This document shows positions 62,915-64,000 of a DNA stretch of 64,000 nucleotides, one piece after another. Within the stretch, counting starts at the first letter, position 1. Each line of letters opens with the position of its first letter. The translations under genes and the position numbers were made by a program. This stretch comes from Cryobacterium adonitolivorans (GTDB lineage Bacteria > Actinomycetota > Actinomycetes > Actinomycetales > Microbacteriaceae): assembly GCF_004402695.1 (NCBI RefSeq), contig NZ_SOFL01000053.1, forward strand, positions 29,964 through 93,963, written 5' to 3'. The notes beneath the pieces were generated by a model. It had not been told where the DNA came from. It was given only the letters and a program-made list of their open reading frames with translations, and did not search any database.

Positions 62915-63325
62915 TCAGTCGAGCCGTTTCGCGAGGACGCGCACGTCGGCATCCGCAAAGCCGAGCCGGTCGTAAAAGCCGTTGGCGGCGGTGTTGGTCT
63001 CTCGCACCATCAGCTGCAGCTTGACGGCGCCGCGTTCCACGAGCCAAGCTTCGGCTGCCTGCATCAGCCGGCGGCCGAGGCCCGTGCCGCGCTCGGCCAG
63101 GGCTACGGCGAGGTAGTAGACCCAGCCGCGGTGGCCGTCGTGGCCGACCATCACCGTGCCGACCAGCCGACCGCCGAGGAATGCGCCGAGCACTGTCGAT
63201 GTCTTTCCGTCCAACGCGCGACGGAGGTCGGTGGCAGGGGGATTCCATGGGCGGGTGAGGCCAGCGTCCTCCCAGAGCGTGGTCACGGCCTCGAGATCGG
63301 CGTGGGTGACGTCCTTGATGTGCAT
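62915..63325 (-). CDS. GNAT family acetyltransferase (YpeA/RimI-like)
   Basis: This 136-residue protein starts at the ATG at 63325 (MHIKDVTHADLEAVTTLW). Its WEDAGLTRPWNPPATDL and acetyl-CoA site VALAERGTGLGRRLMQ match the YpeA-type GNAT subgroup. Upstream in-frame sequence belongs to the divergent GNAT gene. The substrate is unknown. Confidence 0.9.
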   Translation of the reverse strand: MHIKDVTHADLEAVTTLWEDAGLTRPWNPPATDLRRALDGKTSTVLGAFLGGRLVGTVMVGHDGHRGWVYYLAVALAERGTGLGRRLMQAAEAWLVERGAVKLQLMVRETNTAANGFYDRLGFADADVRVLAKRLD

Positions 63326-63383
63326 TCGTCCATTGTGCCCGTGCACCTGGGCGCTGGCATGCCCGCACTGGCATGCTGGATGG

Positions 63384-63872
63384 ATGACTGAGGCTGTTTT
63401 AGACCTACCCGGCGGGCCATTCACCCTGCGGCGGGCGCTCGCGGAGGACGTGGCCGCGATTGTCGGCCTGCTCGCCGATGACCAGCTGCGATCCAGTGAG
63501 GAATCCACCGCGGTGGAGGATCTCGCGCCCTACCTGGCTGCTTTCGAGGCGATCGACGAAGCGACCGACCAGCTGCTGATTGTCGTCGATGATCCCGCCG
63601 GGCAGGTGGTGGCCACCCAACAGCTCACAGTGCTGCCGGGGCTCGCCCGGTCCGGCGCGACTCGATTGCAGATCGAGGCGGTTCGGGTGAGTGCGGCCCT
63701 ACGCGGCAACGGCCTGGGCAGTGAGATGCTGACCTGGGCTGTCGAGTACGGTCGCGGGCGCGGATGCCGGCTGGTGCAACTCACCTCCGACGCCTCCCGA
63801 CTCGACGCCCACCGCTTCTATGAGCGTCTCGGCTTTTCCTCCTCCCATGTCGGCTTCAAACTGCTCCTCTAG
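63384..63872 (+). CDS. GNAT family acetyltransferase
   Basis: This 162-residue GNAT starts at the ATG at 63384 (MTEAVLDLPGGPFTLRRAL). The acetyl-CoA loop is VSAALRGNGLGSEML, and the end RLDAHRFYERLGFSSSHVGFKLLL is typical. It is divergent from the other GNAT gene across 58 bases. Confidence 0.9.
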   Translation: MTEAVLDLPGGPFTLRRALAEDVAAIVGLLADDQLRSSEESTAVEDLAPYLAAFEAIDEATDQLLIVVDDPAGQVVATQQLTVLPGLARSGATRLQIEAVRVSAALRGNGLGSEMLTWAVEYGRGRGCRLVQLTSDASRLDAHRFYERLGFSSSHVGFKLLL

Positions 63873-63875
63873 CCG

Positions 63876-64000
63876 CTAGAACGGCGGGTTCTCGGGTACC
63901 GGTGGTGTCGGATGCCGGGTCGGCCGATGCCGAGGCATCAGGTGGGTGTCGGCGGCTAACCGCTTCCGGGTTTTCGGTCCCACGGTCGGTGGGGCAGGTC
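63876..64000 (-). CDS. Probable C-terminus of a DUF222/HNH endonuclease
   Basis: The minus strand is open from the window edge to a TAG at 63876-63878 and reads 40 residues ending THLMPRHRPTRHPTPPVPENPPF. Short basic, Pro-rich tails ending in NPPF or DPPF are characteristic of the many DUF222-HNH proteins of Microbacteriaceae. The rest lies outside the window, so this is tentative. Confidence 0.45.
   Translation of the reverse strand, partial: PAPPTVGPKTRKRLAADTHLMPRHRPTRHPTPPVPENPPF

Overview
The window is high-GC actinobacterial chromosome, most likely from the family Microbacteriaceae, and a Cryobacterium-like organism would fit. The signs are strong G/C third positions, a mycothiol-dependent formaldehyde dehydrogenase paired with an MBL hydrolase, a DUF3039 protein, a compact Tad pilus locus, and many genes that start 6-8 bases after a TANNNT -10 box with no Shine-Dalgarno sequence (probable leaderless mRNAs). 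The genus is an inference.

Layout. 1-3.3 kb (minus): an EcsC-like membrane protein cut by the window edge, then a nucleotidyltransferase/Wzm/Wzt operon for export of a surface glycopolymer. 3.5-7.4 kb (plus): an ABC ATPase with a disordered N-terminal tail of about 510 residues, overlapping its permease gene. 7.4-16.4 kb is housekeeping: DUF3039, pncB, fabF, murI-rph-rdgB, a CDF metal transporter, two DedA proteins, a heme oxygenase behind an iron-box-like site, and tRNA-Leu(UAG).

16.5-31.1 kb is a Tad (Flp) pilus locus (cpaF/tadA, tadB, tadC, flp, tadE-like genes, tadG-like gene) split by a 9.96-kb integrative element. The element sits inside the last codons of tadC. Its core is a TT dinucleotide (19466-19467 and 29426-29427), and joining the flanks across it restores an uninterrupted TadC C-terminus. 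It encodes a serine integrase, an HUH rolling-circle Rep with small companion genes, a 58-bp iteron array and other structured origin-like DNA, an HNH-type protein, a stand-alone beta-class DNA methyltransferase and a 1072-residue fused nuclease-methyltransferase (type IIG/ISP-like). No DNA-translocase or conjugation gene is visible. It looks like a compact, replicating, site-specific defence-carrying element that truncates TadC while integrated. It is the strongest candidate here for an undescribed system.

31-36.6 kb: a decayed sortase-anchored surface-protein gene, an EamA exporter, rmuC, a DEDD exonuclease and ychF. 36.7-38.7 kb: a three-gene islet (ImmA/IrrE-type metalloprotease, seven-TM MAB_1171c-like protein, EspR-like HTH regulator). 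39-46 kb: a photolyase-family protein lacking the Fe-S cysteines of its relatives, two lipoproteins, two VOC proteins, a WYL regulator and a GNAT enzyme. 45.8-49.3 kb: the acetoin branch (alsR divergent from alsS-alsD). 49.4-54.8 kb: DUF1801, the MscR/MBL formaldehyde pair, a PHP protein, an ABM-fold protein, an HhH-GPD repair protein and a DUF2461 protein. 55-58.3 kb is a decayed patch in which a truncated acyl-CoA synthetase gene and a frameshifted FAD-monooxygenase gene meet tail to tail, with several short tandem repeats. 58.3-64 kb: a MORN-like protein, a MacB/FtsX-type exporter, a LON-domain protein, two GNAT enzymes and the end of a probable DUF222/HNH gene.
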